DNA of 64,000 nucleotides from Gemmatimonadaceae bacterium (GTDB lineage Bacteria; Gemmatimonadota; Gemmatimonadetes; Gemmatimonadales; Gemmatimonadaceae): positions 62,001-126,000 of the forward strand of contig JADLCY010000011.1 of NCBI GenBank assembly GCA_020846935.1. The letters run 5' to 3'. Below are positions 56,369-64,000 of this stretch, in pieces. The translations under genes and the position numbers were made by a program. The notes under the pieces are model-generated. The model had not been told where the DNA came from. It saw only the letters and a list, made by a program, of their open reading frames with translations, and searched no databases. Positions within the stretch are counted from its first letter, which is position 1; each line of letters opens with the position of its first letter.

Positions 56369-58672
56369 ATGGCATCCGCAGCTTCTGTCGAACTCGACTA
56401 CCGCCCGTCGTACCTCGCGGCAACCGTAGCCGGGGCGCTCGTCCTCGTCCTGTACGTCCTCACGCTGGGGCCGTCGACCGCCATGTGGGACACGAGCGAA
56501 TACATCGCGGCCGCCTATACCATGGGACTCCCGCACCCACCCGGGAACCCGTTCTTCGTGCTCCTCGGGCGGTTCTTCACGATCCTGCCCATCGCACCGT
56601 CGGTCGCCGCGCGCGTGAACCTCCTCGCCGCCCTCTGCAGTGCGGTCTCGGCGGGCATGTGGTTCCTCATCACCGAGCGGGTTCTGGTCAGCTGGTTCGC
56701 CGAACGGTGGCAGCGCATCGTGGGCGGCAGCGTGGCCGCCCTGATCGGCGCCACCGCGTTTACGGTCTGGAGCCAGTCCGTCGTGAACGAGAAGGTGTAC
56801 ACGGTGGCGCTCGCGGGCGTGGCGCTCATTGCCTGGCTCACCGTGCGCTGGTGCGACGATCCCGACGGACCCAAGGCGGACCGCATCCTCATCCTGATCG
56901 CGTACATCCTGGGCCTGGGGTATGCCAACCACATGGCCGGCATGCTCGCCGCGCCGGCGGTCGGGCTGGCCGTCCTCATTCGACGGCCCGCGACGCTGCT
57001 GCGTTGGCGGCTCATCCTCATGGGAGTGGTGGCGGTGGTCATCGGTATGACGCCCTTCGCCACGCAACCCATCCGCGCGGCCTATCAGCCGCTGATCAAC
57101 GAGGGCGAGCCCACGGGCTGTACCAATGGCCTCAAGTTCGACTGCACCTTCAGCAAGAAGACCTGGGACAACTTCAAGTACAACTTCAATCGAGAGCAAT
57201 ACGGCAAGCCCCCGGTGACCGAGCGCAACGCACCGTTCACCGCGCAGGTCGGCATGTGGTGGCTCTACTTCAAGTGGCAGTGGTGGCGCGACCCATACGG
57301 GACCAACCAGCCGTTGCAGGCAGTTCTCGCCGCGCTGTTCCTCGTGCTTGGACTGTTTGGCGGCTGGGTGCACTGGAAACGTGACAAACAGTCGTTCTGG
57401 TTCTTCGGGCCGCTCATGTTCACCATGACGCTGCTGCTCATCTACTACCTGAACTTCAAGTACGGAGCGTCCCAGGCGCCACAGCTCGGAGACGCGGTGG
57501 ATCGTGAGGTCCGCGACCGCGACTACTTCTACCTCTGGAGTTTCTCGGCGTGGAGCGTCTGGGCCTCCCTCGGCCTCGTGTTCGTGTGGGAGACCGTCGC
57601 GTCTCTGCTCGGGAGCGACCCGGTCAAGCTGGGCAAGGAAACGCTCGAACTCCCGCGGCGACGCAGCTGGATGCTCGCGGCCCCCGTGTTGCTGGTGGCC
57701 TGTGTGCCGATGGTCGGCAACTGGGGAGCCTCGACGCGCAAGGGCGACGACACCACCCTCGCGTTTGCCTACGACCTGCTCAACTCGGTGGAACCGTACG
57801 GCGTCCTCGTGACGGTGGGCGACAACGACACGTTCCCGCTCTGGTACGCGCAGGAGGTGGAGGGCATTCGCCAGGACGTCGTGATCGCCAACACGTCGCT
57901 GCTCAACACCGACTGGTACACGCGACAGCTCATCCGCAACCCGATCCGTGAGTACGACGCGGCCAGGGGGCCGGCGATCTACCGCGGCCAGAGCTGGAAG
58001 AAGCCGGCGACGCCACCGGTCAGGATGACGCTGGACCAGGCCGACTCGATCCCGCTCGCCTATCAGCTCCCCGATACCGTGGGCTTCGAGGCGTGTGGGA
58101 CGATTGCCGCGCGCATCGAACCTCGCGTGCTGACGCGCGCCGACATCGTCGTACTGCAGATGATGAAGGACAACTGCGGCGAGCGGCCCATCTACTTCTC
58201 CCGCACGGCCGGCAGCTACGGCCGCGAACTCGGCGTCGAGGCCTATCTCGTGACGCAGGGGCTTGCACGCAAGCTGCTGCCCAGCGTGCCCTCGCCGACC
58301 GGCCAGGATCCCCTGCTCGTGCCCGGCGAAGGGTTTGTCGCCGTGGCGCGCACCAAGGCCCTCTGGGAAGACGTCTTCCGCGGCAAGGCGTCGTTCATCC
58401 GCAAGGATGGTTGGGTCGACAAGCCGTCGGTCGGCATTCCCGCCCTCTACGTGCAGACCGGGTTCATGATCTACGACATGTTGCACACCACCGGAGACCG
58501 GCAGGGAGCGGCCAAGGCGCTCGAGGACGCAAAGCAGATCGCACAGGCCACGCGCATCGCGGAGTTCTTCAACTTTGCTGCCGCCGAGTCGCTGGCGATT
58601 CCGCCCGACGCCAAGGGCGACGTCAGCCCGGTGGTTCCGCTCGACCTCGGGAAGGACAGCGGCAAGAAGTAG
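56369..58672 (+). CDS. DUF2723 polytopic membrane protein (GT-C-like)
   Basis: The 767-residue inner-membrane protein has about ten helices and a large soluble C-terminal part. The N-terminus PSYLAATVAGALVLVLYVLTLGPSTAMWDTSEYIAAAYTMGLPHPPGNP is the DUF2723 signature, where the aspartate in the first loop resembles the GT-C catalytic Asp. Later features are GLGYANHMAGMLAAPAVGL, APQLGDAVDREVRDRDYFYLW and VTVGDNDTFPLWYAQEVEGIRQDV. It probably transfers sugars from polyprenyl carriers; direct evidence is lacking. The coding end is followed by a strong bidirectional terminator. Confidence 0.86.
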   Translation: MASAASVELDYRPSYLAATVAGALVLVLYVLTLGPSTAMWDTSEYIAAAYTMGLPHPPGNPFFVLLGRFFTILPIAPSVAARVNLLAALCSAVSAGMWFLITERVLVSWFAERWQRIVGGSVAALIGATAFTVWSQSVVNEKVYTVALAGVALIAWLTVRWCDDPDGPKADRILILIAYILGLGYANHMAGMLAAPAVGLAVLIRRPATLLRWRLILMGVVAVVIGMTPFATQPIRAAYQPLINEGEPTGCTNGLKFDCTFSKKTWDNFKYNFNREQYGKPPVTERNAPFTAQVGMWWLYFKWQWWRDPYGTNQPLQAVLAALFLVLGLFGGWVHWKRDKQSFWFFGPLMFTMTLLLIYYLNFKYGASQAPQLGDAVDREVRDRDYFYLWSFSAWSVWASLGLVFVWETVASLLGSDPVKLGKETLELPRRRSWMLAAPVLLVACVPMVGNWGASTRKGDDTTLAFAYDLLNSVEPYGVLVTVGDNDTFPLWYAQEVEGIRQDVVIANTSLLNTDWYTRQLIRNPIREYDAARGPAIYRGQSWKKPATPPVRMTLDQADSIPLAYQLPDTVGFEACGTIAARIEPRVLTRADIVVLQMMKDNCGERPIYFSRTAGSYGRELGVEAYLVTQGLARKLLPSVPSPTGQDPLLVPGEGFVAVARTKALWEDVFRGKASFIRKDGWVDKPSVGIPALYVQTGFMIYDMLHTTGDRQGAAKALEDAKQIAQATRIAEFFNFAAAESLAIPPDAKGDVSPVVPLDLGKDSGKK

Positions 58673-58682
58673 CACATGCCTT

Positions 58683-58721
58683 GACTGAGGCTCGCCGGTC
58701 ACGCCCGGCCGAGCCTCAGTC
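58683..58721. terminator. Bidirectional intrinsic-type hairpin
   Basis: A perfect 12-bp inverted repeat (GACTGAGGCTCG facing CGAGCCTCAGTC), extended by CCGG/CCGG, encloses a short loop. It lies 11 nt after the DUF2723 stop and overlaps the last codons of the convergent symporter gene (58716 onward). It can end both transcripts. There is no long T-run. Confidence 0.75.
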
Positions 58722-60008
58722 CGCTGCGGACTCCGGCGTTCGCGCTGCCGCGTCCGCGCGCGTCGCCACCAGCGCCGTCGCGGCCACGTCGCCCGTGACG
58801 TTGACCACTGTGGCGCACATGTCAGGGATGAGATCGACGGCGATGAGCACGCCGATTCCCTCCGCCGGCAGCCCGATCGCGGTGAACAGAGGCGTCAGCA
58901 GAAGAAAGGCCCCACGCGGAACCCCAGGCGCCGCAAACGACAGAAAGACGGAGGCCGCCGCGACGATCGCCAGCGATTGTGCGCCCACGTCGATGCCGTA
59001 GAACCGGCCGATGAACAGCACGCCGACGATCCAGGCGACGGGGGCGGCGGGCTTGAAGATCGACACTGCGAGCGGCAACACGAAGCCGCTCACGCGCGCG
59101 GGAATCGCCAGCGCGTCCGCGCTTGCCACCATCGCCGGCAGCGACGCCACCGACGAACTGCAGCTCACGCCGATCAGTTGCGTCGGCAACACCGCGCGAG
59201 AGAACGCCAACAGTCCCATGCCGCCCGCCACGCGCACGATCGCATGGAACATCAGCGTCGCCAGTGCGCACGTCGCGGCGAAGGCTGCGATGTAGAAGCC
59301 CACCGCGCCCACCAACGACGTTCCGGCCTGCGCAGCGAGCGGCATCACCAGCGCGAACACCGCGACCGGCGCCAAGGCGATGATCCATCGGACGAGGTGC
59401 AACATCGCATCCCCGAGCGCCGCGAAGAACCGCACCAGCGGCTCGCGCGTATGAGGCGCGCTGTGCGCCACGGCGAGGCCCAGCAGCGCCGTGAAGAGAA
59501 TCAGCGAAACCATGTTCCCGCTCGCCGCCGCAGCGACCGGATTGGTCGGTATGAGCGACGTAAACCAGTCCACCACGCCGACGCCCGCGGCACCGCCGGC
59601 CGCGACGTCACGCGCCGCCTCGGCTGCGCCCGGAGGCAACGCGATCCGTCCCACCGCGTCTGCCGGGAACCAGGCGAAGATCGCCGGGGCGACCAGCAGC
59701 GTCAGCAGCGCGCTGGCCATGAGCAGCGCCCCAAACACGAGCAGGGTGCGTCGCCCCAGCGCTCCCACGGCCCGCAGATCCGACACCGAGGCGATCCCCG
59801 TGATGAGGAGCGAGACCACGAGCGGAATGACCGTCATCCGGATGGCGTTCACCCACAGCGTGCCGATGGGCTGCAACACCGCGGACAGCCGGATCGCAAA
59901 CGCACCATCGACCGCGGCGACCCCGATGCCAACCGCCACCCCGAGCCCAAGCGCGGCGAGCACGCGCCCGCCGTCGGACCACGCGCCCCACCAGGCATGA
60001 CGGATCAT
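58716..60008 (-). CDS. Dicarboxylate/amino acid:cation symporter (DAACS)
   Basis: The 430-residue transporter has about eight helices and two hairpins. LWVNAIRMTVIPLVVSLLITG is the TM2-3 region. The serine-rich hairpin motif is GVSCSSSVASLPAMVAS, followed by FVLPLAVSIFKPAAPVAW. A late DLIPDMCATVVNVTGDVAATALV is in the TM8 substrate-binding position. It moves Glu/Asp or C4-dicarboxylates with Na+ or H+. The ATG overlaps the stop of the upstream TPR protein by 4 nt (ATGA), and its 3' end is inside the terminator hairpin. Confidence 0.9.
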   Translation of the reverse strand: MIRHAWWGAWSDGGRVLAALGLGVAVGIGVAAVDGAFAIRLSAVLQPIGTLWVNAIRMTVIPLVVSLLITGIASVSDLRAVGALGRRTLLVFGALLMASALLTLLVAPAIFAWFPADAVGRIALPPGAAEAARDVAAGGAAGVGVVDWFTSLIPTNPVAAAASGNMVSLILFTALLGLAVAHSAPHTREPLVRFFAALGDAMLHLVRWIIALAPVAVFALVMPLAAQAGTSLVGAVGFYIAAFAATCALATLMFHAIVRVAGGMGLLAFSRAVLPTQLIGVSCSSSVASLPAMVASADALAIPARVSGFVLPLAVSIFKPAAPVAWIVGVLFIGRFYGIDVGAQSLAIVAAASVFLSFAAPGVPRGAFLLLTPLFTAIGLPAEGIGVLIAVDLIPDMCATVVNVTGDVAATALVATRADAAARTPESAAD

Positions 60009-61807
60009 CCGGTGCAGAGCGTGGCCACCTGCTGCGCAACGACAGGCTCCAGCTGATCCAGGTACGCGAGGTACTGGCGCGCCGCATCCGCCGCCACGGC
60101 CGCACCGGCGGTGATCTTTTCACGAGCGACGGGCAGGAACTCGCTCGCCAGCCGCGAGAGGTCGCACGCCCTGACCACCGGGGCCTCCGTGGCAGCGCTC
60201 TGCGAGATGGACAACGCGGTCGCGCCAACCAGGAAGTGCGACTGTGGCGTCCCCTGGATCGAATCGGCGAGCGCGAGGAAACGGAACGCCGTCTGATAGT
60301 CCGTGCGTTGTCTTGTGCCGTTCGCAGCCCGATACAGGGCGTTGCCGCGCGCGAGGGCAAACGCGGCGACGCTGGCCGGAGATTCACCTCCTGCAAGCGC
60401 GCGCCGCGTACTCACCAGCGCACTATCGAGCAGCCCCTGATCCACCTGCGCCTGCGCCTGCGCCTGCGCGAGCTGGCCCTGCCCGATCCGGGGATCGAGC
60501 GTCGTTGCCTTCTGCAGCGAAGCCAGGGCGTCGGCATTCTTCCCGACGCGTCGCTGCTCCTGCGCCCGCAACAGATGCAGCTCGGCAACCTCGGGAAAGC
60601 GGGCGACCCCGCGGTCGATGGCAGCCCGACCGTCGGCCTGCACGAGATCGGCGTAGAGGAGATACAACCGTCCGTCGTGCGGGAACCGCGACACGGCACC
60701 GGCGGCCACGGCAATGGCACGGATCGTATCGCCGGCCGATCGGTACGCGCTGGCCAGGCGGAACGCGAAGGCGCCGTCACGGACCGATGCGGAGTCCAAT
60801 GCGGCCAGTCGATCGCCAATCACGGTCGCGGCACGCCAATCGTGCACGGCAAGGAGGACCTGCCACCGTTGGCGCAGCAGGTCCAGGTCACCAGGGTTAC
60901 GGTCGCTGAGCGTGACCACGAGCGGCGCGGCCGCGGCCGCGTTGCCTCCCCGCAGGAGGGCGCCAACCACGCGCCGCGAGAGGTCGACGTCGAGCGAATC
61001 CGACGCGGCGAGCCGGAGCCACATACGCGCAGCGTTCGTGGAGTCGCCCAGCGCATCGTATGACCGCGCGGCGCCATCCAGGCCCCAATAGGCGGTGGGC
61101 TGCGCGGCAAGGATCTGTTGCGCCTCCGCCAACACGTGCCGCGCGTCCGCGCCGATGGCCATCAGCCCGCCCACGATGCACGACCGGAGCAGCACCGGAG
61201 TCGGCAACGTCGCGGCCACGCGCCGAGCCTCGTCGAGCGCGGCTTCCGACTTTCCGTCACGAATCCCGTTCTCGCAACGGCGCAGCGGATTCAGTTGCTG
61301 ACGCACCCGTTCCATCGCCGCGGCGACGAGAGTTCCCGCGGAGTCCGCCGTCGGCGCCTCGACCTCCGGGATGTGCTGCACCAGGCGCCGGTCGCGGGTG
61401 AGCTGCAGCCACGCCTCGACCCTGACCGTGCCCGCACCGCGCTCCACGCGTGCGTTGATGATCTCATCCGCGCGGTGGTACTTCGCGAGCTGCCTGACAA
61501 GAACGCTGTCCACCGCGCCGATGGCGATGCTCGAACGCTCGAGCGTCTGCTCCATGGCATATTCGCCGACCACGGAAACCTCGCGCTTCTTGTAGTGGCG
61601 CTGGATGCGAGCGCGCACGACGTCGGCCACCGTATTACCGAGCCGTCGATCCCGGGCCTCGAACGGCGGCACGAGGATGACCTGCGTGGTGAACGTCTGC
61701 TGGGCGCGCAGCGCACCCGGCACGATCAGCCACGCAGCAACGCAGGCGGCAAACAGACGAGCGCTCCATGACGGTCGGCAGCGTTCCGCGACAACGCGCA
61801 GGAGCAC
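60005..61807 (-). CDS. Exported TPR-repeat protein
   Basis: A protein of about 600 residues. The leader (SARLFAACVAAWLIVPGALRAQ) is followed by a CsgG-like/adenylate-cyclase-associated N-terminal region (TTQVILVPPFEARDRRLGNTVADVV), then TPR-type helical repeats to the end (AKYHRADEIINARVERG, YLLYADLVQADGRAAIDRG, ADALASLQKATTLDPRIG). QAQAQAQ is encoded by a tandem CCTGCG repeat (60445-60468). GTG 61807 is chosen as the start because it gives a compact leader; an ATG at 61888 is also in frame. Coupled to the DAACS gene (ATGA). Function unknown. Confidence 0.75.
   Translation of the reverse strand: MLLRVVAERCRPSWSARLFAACVAAWLIVPGALRAQQTFTTQVILVPPFEARDRRLGNTVADVVRARIQRHYKKREVSVVGEYAMEQTLERSSIAIGAVDSVLVRQLAKYHRADEIINARVERGAGTVRVEAWLQLTRDRRLVQHIPEVEAPTADSAGTLVAAAMERVRQQLNPLRRCENGIRDGKSEAALDEARRVAATLPTPVLLRSCIVGGLMAIGADARHVLAEAQQILAAQPTAYWGLDGAARSYDALGDSTNAARMWLRLAASDSLDVDLSRRVVGALLRGGNAAAAAPLVVTLSDRNPGDLDLLRQRWQVLLAVHDWRAATVIGDRLAALDSASVRDGAFAFRLASAYRSAGDTIRAIAVAAGAVSRFPHDGRLYLLYADLVQADGRAAIDRGVARFPEVAELHLLRAQEQRRVGKNADALASLQKATTLDPRIGQGQLAQAQAQAQVDQGLLDSALVSTRRALAGGESPASVAAFALARGNALYRAANGTRQRTDYQTAFRFLALADSIQGTPQSHFLVGATALSISQSAATEAPVVRACDLSRLASEFLPVAREKITAGAAVAADAARQYLAYLDQLEPVVAQQVATLCTG
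60445..60468. repeat. Tandem hexanucleotide repeat (CCTGCG)4
   Basis: Four perfect copies of CCTGCG lie inside the TPR protein gene, encoding Gln-Ala repeats on the minus strand. Changes in copy number would alter protein length but not frame. Confidence 0.85.
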
Positions 61808-62018
61808 CCTGGCCTGCTGGGTTTGCGGTTGCTGCGAGTTGACCCGTCGTGCGCGTCGCACGGCCGGACTGGAACCAGGGCAAGGCATCTCGACCGGGGG
61901 GGGCGTCGGGCGACGGGTGACGGGCACGTACCCAGTACGGACCCTCGGCGACGGAGGACAGTGCTCGGGCGGCGCAGGGCTTTGCCGCCGGGCGCAGGGA
62001 GGTAATACTCCGGTACCG

Positions 62019-62102
62019 GGAGGGCTAGTCTAATGGTAAGGCACCGGTCTTGAAAACCGGCGCGCAGAGATGCGCTTGTGGGTTCGAGTCCCACGCCCTC
62101 CG
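62019..62102 (+). tRNA. tRNA-Ser (anticodon UGA)
   Basis: An 84-nt cloverleaf. Acceptor stem GGAGGGC pairs with GCCCTCC, with discriminator G. The anticodon stem CCGGT/ACCGG holds the loop CTTGAAA, so the anticodon is TGA (reads UCA, serine). A long variable arm GCGCA-GAGA-TGCGC and T-arm GTGGG-TTCGAGT-CCCAC follow. The long variable arm fits the class II tRNA-Ser. CCA is not encoded. It is not tRNA-Sec, whose anticodon would be TCA. Confidence 0.96.
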
Positions 62103-62239
62103 TCTCGTCCCACAGCCCGCGCGACGCGTGGGGCGCCGACGTCGCAGACGAAGGGGCGTGACGGTGACGATGCCGCCTTCAGCGGCCGCGCCCGGCAGCG
62201 GCATGCTGGAGGTGCCTCCCTGGCCGGAGAGCCTGGCCG

Positions 62240-64000
62240 TCAGCGAGTGACCGTCAGCGTGATGGTCAACGTCTTTGACAGCGACGTCGCACCGCTCCCC
62301 GAAGCCGCCGTCACGACGATCGGATAGGTACCCGCCGCCGTGCCACCGGTGAGCACCGGAGGCGCCGTCGTGTTGCTCTCGCCCCCACCTCCGCACGACG
62401 CCAGCAGCCCCATGGCGACCGCGGCCACGGCCAGGCCTCGGCATCGCGATCGCGCGAACATGACAACCCCCGAAAGCAGCACCACGACCAGCACGATGGA
62501 GTCGCCTTCGGTACCGGTCCACGTGGTGATCATGCCGGAGCTTCCCCGCGTGGGCGCCGTCGTGGTGATCGTCAGCGTGGTCGACAGCGCAGCCCCGTTA
62601 GGCGTGACCGTCGGCGGAGCAAAGGCGCAGGCCGTCGTGGGCGGCAACCCCGCGCACGCGAAGCTCACCGCCTGGGTGAAGCCACCGCTGGGGGTCACGG
62701 TCAGGCTCGCGGTGACGCTCTGTCCCGCGGCTACCGAGGTGGCCACGGGACTCGAGGTCGTGAACGTGAAGTCCGCTACGGCCGGCGCCGGACGCAACGG
62801 CGTGCAGGGCACCTGGTTGGTCGTATCGCACAGCTTCACCAGGTAGGGCCGCGTCTCCCCGCTGGGCGTACGCGGGCCGATCCCGTCGCCAACGATGTAC
62901 TGCCCATCCTGGCTGATCGCCGACGCCGTTACGAGGGAGACGCCGGTCATCCGGAAGCCCTGATCGATCAGCACCTGGCGCAGCTCCCGGATGCTCGCCG
63001 ACTCCGTCCAGATGAAGGCCGTACCCGCTCCGTATCGCTGGACCGGGTTGAAGCTCAGCGGCCCCGCCGAGGAGATTCCGACGACAACCTTCCCGTTGTC
63101 GCTGACGCCCGTCGCGACTGCGTGTGTGTGCCCCGCCAGGGGACCAATGGCTTGCATCCCCCCGGATGAGGTCCAGCGGAACGCGCGACTTCCGTTGGTG
63201 GAGCTGTTGCCAACCCGGACTTCGACGCCCCCCTGACCTACGATCGTGCTGCCATCCGCCGATACGCGCGTCGCGATGCTGAAGTATCCCGGCGCGAGCG
63301 CCCCGAGGTTCTGGAACCCGCCGGCGGCCGTCCATCGAAAGGCACCGGAGCGAAATCCGGTGAAGGACTGCGGATCGGCAAAGGTCGCGTCCCCGACAAT
63401 GACATCGCCCGCCGCACTGATGCCGGTGGCCCGCGAGTCCCGCCCGGCGCCCGCAGGAGGAGCCATGGCGACCATTCCCGCCGCGGTCCAGCGAAATGCG
63501 TGCTGCGTCGCTCCCGACCCTACCTGCGAAACGCCGACGACCACACTGCCATCCGCGCTCGTCGCCGTCGCCATCGAGGTCCGGCTGGCGTTGTTCGAAG
63601 GATCGAGCGTCCCGAGATCCACGAGGCCTCCGGCCCGCGTCCAGCGAAACGCATGGAACGGTGTGAAGTCGCCGCGATCGGCAAAGCCCACCACCACGTC
63701 ATCCGCCGCGCGTGACGACCCGAAGGCCGCGCTCCCCGCCGACCCTGTCGACCCGCCACCAATCGCCATGGCTCCACCACTCACGCTCGCCTGATTGGGA
63801 GTCAGCAGCTGCTCGATCTCGTAAAGGCTTCGGTCGGTGACCGGGTCGCACTTGCCGAGGTGGGGCTGCCAGCGACCGCTGGTATTGGCGCGCTGCAGGT
63901 CGTTCCCGATCATAAAGAGCACGCGGGGGCTGACCAACGTCAGCGTGTTCCTGGTGGCGTCCGGCCGCAGGTAGAGATCGTCGAACATCTGGTATAGCTG
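62240..64000 (-). CDS. HAF-repeat extracellular protein with Ig-like and CGGG tail, 5' end cut by window edge
   Basis: The frame remains open to the window edge (codons before the first Met at 63988 are QLYQ), so the start probably lies beyond it; at least 586 residues are seen. Tandem HAF-type repeats of about 45-60 residues occur: ADDVVVGFADRGDFTPFHAFRW, DGSVVVGVSQVGSGATQHAFRW, AAGDVIVGDATFADPQSF, ADGSTIVGQGGVEVRVGN and DNGKVVVGISSAGPLSF. An Ig-like region (VTASLTVTPSGGFTQAVSFAC) follows. After a hydrophobic segment (SIVLVVVLLSGVVMFARS) and LLASCGGGGESN, another Ig-like strand set ends the protein. This layout recurs in acidobacterial-style surface proteins. Confidence 0.78.
   Translation of the reverse strand, partial: QLYQMFDDLYLRPDATRNTLTLVSPRVLFMIGNDLQRANTSGRWQPHLGKCDPVTDRSLYEIEQLLTPNQASVSGGAMAIGGGSTGSAGSAAFGSSRAADDVVVGFADRGDFTPFHAFRWTRAGGLVDLGTLDPSNNASRTSMATATSADGSVVVGVSQVGSGATQHAFRWTAAGMVAMAPPAGAGRDSRATGISAAGDVIVGDATFADPQSFTGFRSGAFRWTAAGGFQNLGALAPGYFSIATRVSADGSTIVGQGGVEVRVGNSSTNGSRAFRWTSSGGMQAIGPLAGHTHAVATGVSDNGKVVVGISSAGPLSFNPVQRYGAGTAFIWTESASIRELRQVLIDQGFRMTGVSLVTASAISQDGQYIVGDGIGPRTPSGETRPYLVKLCDTTNQVPCTPLRPAPAVADFTFTTSSPVATSVAAGQSVTASLTVTPSGGFTQAVSFACAGLPPTTACAFAPPTVTPNGAALSTTLTITTTAPTRGSSGMITTWTGTEGDSIVLVVVLLSGVVMFARSRCRGLAVAAVAMGLLASCGGGGESNTTAPPVLTGGTAAGTYPIVVTAASGSGATSLSKTLTITLTVTR

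Larger units (their letters stand above)
3728..62603. repeat. Dispersed octamer CGTTAGGC (17 exact copies)
   Basis: Exact copies of CGTTAGGC/GCCTAACG start at 3728, 4586, 10285, 12991, 16960, 20133, 20790, 21476, 24288, 29250, 31149, 35085, 45071, 46480, 50517, 54691 and 62596 (counted by eye). Near-copies lie at 3215, 5562, 29412 and 51470. All but 12991 (non-coding) and 62596 (opposite sense) read CGTTAGGC along the coding strand. Ten are in frame NCG-TTA-GGC (Leu-Gly), and five form CGT-TAG at stop codons. Confidence 0.85.

Noticed and set aside
62019-62102. tRNA as tRNA-Sec in view of selA
   Set aside because: The loop CTTGAAA gives anticodon UGA (serine), not UCA, and the acceptor stem is the normal 7 bp.
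3728-62603. GTTAGGC/GCCTAAC copies as integron attC sites
   Set aside because: Copies are mostly inside conserved housekeeping genes, unpaired, and lack the paired R/L boxes and cassette layout. No integrase gene is present.

Overview
The window is about 64 kb of high-GC bacterial chromosome, densely coding on both strands with many 4-nt ATGA/GTGA overlaps. Gene content suggests a Gram-negative, soil-type bacterium, most likely Gemmatimonadota (Gemmatimonadetes). The pointers are a PadR regulator coupled to an ADOP-type MacB permease, many secreted lipoproteins and S9/esterase-type hydrolases, a Tat-exported TldD with TldE, an ECF42-type sigma factor with a DGPF protein, PorV-like and PqiA-like envelope proteins, and a HAF-repeat protein with a CGGG tail. 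The phylum is inferred from gene style, because no rRNA gene lies in the window.

Layout. 1-5.3 kb: a minus-strand operon (thiolase, CPBP protease, 3-hydroxybutyryl-CoA dehydrogenase, short-chain acyl-CoA dehydrogenase, leucine dehydrogenase) for C4 acyl-CoA and branched-chain amino acid metabolism. 5.5-9.7 kb: an orphan membrane histidine kinase, a lipoprotein and a MatC-like carboxylate transporter. 9.9-15 kb: tldD-tldE, then arginase followed by a LOR/SDH-type ornithine cyclodeaminase candidate, a plausible arginine-to-proline route. 15-29 kb: zinc-ribbon protein, PadR/ADOP pair, DUF937 protein, PorV-like protein plus hydrolase, MFS transporter, DUF2911 protein and esterase. 27-38.5 kb: divergent thrS and valS; valS leads a long plus-strand run (Ig-like lipoprotein, selA, gmhB-like, purN, purH, DUF1697).

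38.6-44.4 kb looks rearranged or accessory: a truncated BNR-repeat gene abuts an ECF42 sigma/DGPF pair, followed by a flavin reductase coupled to a flavin reductase-Gfo/Idh/MocA fusion and an amidohydrolase. 45-51 kb: GH3 glycosidase, cupin, DPP4-like peptidase and PAP2 phosphatase. 52-55 kb: a sugar-oxidation operon (TIM-barrel epimerase, gluconate 2-dehydrogenase subunit 3, GMC oxidoreductase with a cysteine cluster). 55-64 kb: AlkD, a DUF2723 membrane protein, a bidirectional terminator, a DAACS symporter, a TPR protein, tRNA-Ser(UGA) and a partial HAF-repeat protein.

The most unusual signal is sequence-wide. The octamer CGTTAGGC occurs 17 times by hand count, almost always on the coding strand. 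In genes it appears in only two frames: NCG-TTA-GGC inside genes, where it holds nearly every TTA leucine codon I could find, and CGT-TAG-GC forming the stop codon of five genes.
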